From positions 1 to 8,887 of the forward strand of contig JAFYIC010000136.1 of the NCBI GenBank assembly GCA_017538845.1: 8,887 bases of DNA, read 5' to 3'. Origin of the DNA: Bacillota bacterium (GTDB lineage Bacteria; Bacillota; Clostridia; Peptostreptococcales; Anaerovoracaceae). A program made the translations under genes and the position numbers. The notes beneath the pieces are model-generated. The model had not been told where the DNA came from. It saw only the letters and a program-made list of their open reading frames with translations, and ran no database searches. Within the stretch, counting starts at the first letter, position 1. Each line of letters opens with the position of its first letter. Shown piece by piece: positions 7,043-8,887 of the stretch.

Positions 7043-8887
7043 TTGGAGCATATCGACTCCTTCATCATCGATCTGGCCAGGATCCTCATCATTGCGGGGA
7101 TCATAACGGTAATATTCAGAAAACTCAAACTGCCTGCAATTCTCGGATACATTATCGCGGGCTTTTTGGCGAGCCCGAATTTCATTCCTCTGAAGATCAC
7201 GGTCACCACCGGCGACGTTCAACTTTGGGCGGATATCGGTATCATATTCCTTATGTTCGCGCTGGGTCTTGAATTCAGCTTCAAAAAAATAGCTCAGATA
7301 GGCGGAAGCGCGGTTATAACGGCGATGACCGTAATGGGCGCAATGATAGCCATAGGCTACACGACAGGTATGCTGATGGGCTGGGGAAAGATGGACAGCA
7401 TCTTCCTGGGCGGCATGCTTTCCATGTCATCGACTATGGTAATCATGAAAGTCTATCAGGAATACAAGATGGAAAAAGAGCGGTTCGCGTCTGTGGTATT
7501 GGGGACTTTGGTCCTTGAGGATCTGGGCGGCGTATTCATGATGATAATCCTGACCACACTGTCTGTAGGCGAGACATTGCAGGGCGGGGCTATGGTCGGC
7601 GAGATCGCCAGGCTGCTGGGTCTGCTTGTAGTATGGCTGGCAGTCGGGATATATCTGATACCGACGTTCCTGAAACTGATTTCAAAGATCGTGAATGACG
7701 AACTTCTGCTGATCATTTCTATAGCGCTTTGCTTCGGAATGGTGCTTATAGGCACGCGTATCGGCTTTTCGATGGCTTTGGGAGCATTCCTTGCCGGATC
7801 AATAATAGCGGGAACGGTACACGCCGGCAGAATAGACAAACTGGTTAAGCCGGTAAAGGACTTATTCGGCGCGATATTCTTCGTATCTGTCGGGACTATG
7901 CTGGATCCCGACATGGTAGTGAAATACGCAGTGCCTATAATCATAATCACAGTTGTGACCATTTTCGGACAGATGATATTCTCAACGCTGGGAATGCTTC
8001 TTTCCGGTCAGGATCTGCATACCGCCATCAGAGGCGGTTCCGGAATGATGCAGATCGGTGAATTCTCATTCATAGTTGCGTCACTGGGGACCAGTCTCGG
8101 GGTAACGGGAGATTTCCTGTATCCTATAGTGGTATGTGTTTCCGTGATCACATCGTTCTTGACACCGTTCTTCATAAGGGGGTCAGACGGAACTTTCAGA
8201 TTCATAAACAAGAGGATCCCGTCACGTCTCAAAGCGGCTCTGGGCAGATATACTTCGTCACAGAGAAGCAGCAGCGAGGAAGACTCAGATTGGCGGAATT
8301 ACCTGAAGAAATACTTCCAGAGAGTGGTCTTCTGCACGGCGGGTCTTGCTGCCATATACATTGCGGGAACCAGGTTCATCGAGCCACTGATCGACCAGTA
8401 CATCAACGCTGACTGGAGCCATCTGATCGCAGCTGTCGTGACGTGCGGAGCGATGATACCGATAATCGCGGTACTCTGCATAAGACGCCACATCCTTTAT
8501 ACAAAGCTCTGGATAAAGTCAAGGACCAACAGGCTGCCGCTGATTACCATGGACGCAGTCAAATTCATCATATCCATAATGGCTATCATGATCACGCTGC
8601 GGAAACTTCTGCATCTTTCTTATCCTATAATCGCCATAATAGTAGCGGTGATAATGGTGATCGTGGTCAAGACAGACTTTGCGAGAAGTGCAGCCATTAA
8701 ACTTGAGATGAGATTCGTCGGCAACCTCAACGAAGAACTCCTTGCCAGGCAGAAACGCGAGCACAAGGTTAACGACAGGCCCGGCTGGCTTGACCAGAAG
8801 ATGTATGTGGTCGAATTCAGGATAAATGAGACCGTGGAAAACAATAATATCGTAGACTTCGGTAACAACAGGTTTTTCCACGTAACG
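7043..8887 (+). CDS. CPA2 family (Kef-type) cation:proton antiporter, 3' end missing
   Basis: The frame is open for 615 codons from TTG 7043 to the window edge. Residues about 8-378 form the Na+/H+ exchanger membrane domain: KLPAILGYIIAGFL (29-42), IGIIFLMFALGLEF (65-78), SMSSTMVIMK (127-136), VLEDLGGV (157-164) with Asp160 near the functional Asp of KefC, IGFSMALGAFLAG (240-252), LFGAIFFVSVGTMLDP (274-289) and MMQIGEFSF (335-343). A polar linker (about 380-425) leads to four further predicted membrane helices (about 427-445, 460-480, 505-518, 525-543) and a soluble tail starting DFARSAAIKLEMRF. The tail after residue 586 (MYVVEFRINE) resembles the start of an RCK_C/TrkA-C ligand-binding domain, cut off here. 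It probably exchanges K+ or Na+ for protons across the cytoplasmic membrane. The ion cannot be read from the sequence, and no KefF/KefG partner is seen. Confidence 0.9.
   Translation, partial: MEHIDSFIIDLARILIIAGIITVIFRKLKLPAILGYIIAGFLASPNFIPLKITVTTGDVQLWADIGIIFLMFALGLEFSFKKIAQIGGSAVITAMTVMGAMIAIGYTTGMLMGWGKMDSIFLGGMLSMSSTMVIMKVYQEYKMEKERFASVVLGTLVLEDLGGVFMMIILTTLSVGETLQGGAMVGEIARLLGLLVVWLAVGIYLIPTFLKLISKIVNDELLLIISIALCFGMVLIGTRIGFSMALGAFLAGSIIAGTVHAGRIDKLVKPVKDLFGAIFFVSVGTMLDPDMVVKYAVPIIIITVVTIFGQMIFSTLGMLLSGQDLHTAIRGGSGMMQIGEFSFIVASLGTSLGVTGDFLYPIVVCVSVITSFLTPFFIRGSDGTFRFINKRIPSRLKAALGRYTSSQRSSSEEDSDWRNYLKKYFQRVVFCTAGLAAIYIAGTRFIEPLIDQYINADWSHLIAAVVTCGAMIPIIAVLCIRRHILYTKLWIKSRTNRLPLITMDAVKFIISIMAIMITLRKLLHLSYPIIAIIVAVIMVIVVKTDFARSAAIKLEMRFVGNLNEELLARQKREHKVNDRPGWLDQKMYVVEFRINETVENNNIVDFGNNRFFHVT

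Noticed and set aside
1..8887. CRISPR array, tRNA/rRNA gene, insertion sequence or phage genes
   Set aside because: No regularly spaced repeats with unique spacers, no cloverleaf-like segments, no transposase or integrase motifs and no terminal inverted repeats were seen on either strand.
1..8887. A single osmotic-stress island (LEA-like protein, aquaporin, antiporter)
   Set aside because: The three genes are separated by housekeeping genes, terminators and independent promoters. The shared theme is suggestive but no co-regulation signal is visible.

Overview
The window reads as chromosomal DNA of an anaerobic low-to-mid-GC Firmicute, most likely a member of the Clostridia. The support is a single-chain (alpha2) glycyl-tRNA synthetase next to pyruvate phosphate dikinase, AGGAGG-type ribosome binding sites, heavy use of AGA/AGG and ATA codons, and a gene start at TTG. 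I cannot name a genus. All genes lie on the + strand; the long minus-strand frames are shadows of these genes.

Layout, left to right. (1) The 3' part of a DUF4342-type protein (1-525). A glycine/alanine-rich hydrophobic core is followed by an 11-residue tandem repeat that looks like a LEA-type or apolipoprotein-like amphipathic helix. (2) A hairpin that may be a terminator (546-578). (3) glyS (615-2015), then ppdK (2040-4675) 24 bases later, probably one transcript. ppdK is full length but is split by a one-base deletion in an A run at 2239-2243; adding one A restores an 878-residue protein. (4) A terminator (4736-4759), a promoter and aqpZ (4836-5537), which has a complete water-selective filter, ended by a strong terminator (5611-5650). 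(5) A promoter and a TadZ/CpaE-like ParA/MinD-family protein (5774-6967) in which both Walker A lysine positions are cysteine. (6) A perfect extended -10 element overlapping the stop codon of the TadZ-like gene, then a CPA2 (Kef-type) cation:proton antiporter starting at TTG 7043 and running off the right edge.

The genes do not form one obvious pathway. glyS and ppdK are housekeeping and central carbon metabolism. aqpZ and the antiporter both concern water and ion balance, but each appears to have its own promoter. The TadZ-like gene stands alone, with no Flp pilus genes in view.

I did not find a convincing new multi-gene system. The points most worth checking are the cysteine-substituted P-loop of the orphan TadZ-like protein, the ppdK frameshift, the hendecad-repeat DUF4342 protein, and the strict ATC-only isoleucine usage of aqpZ.
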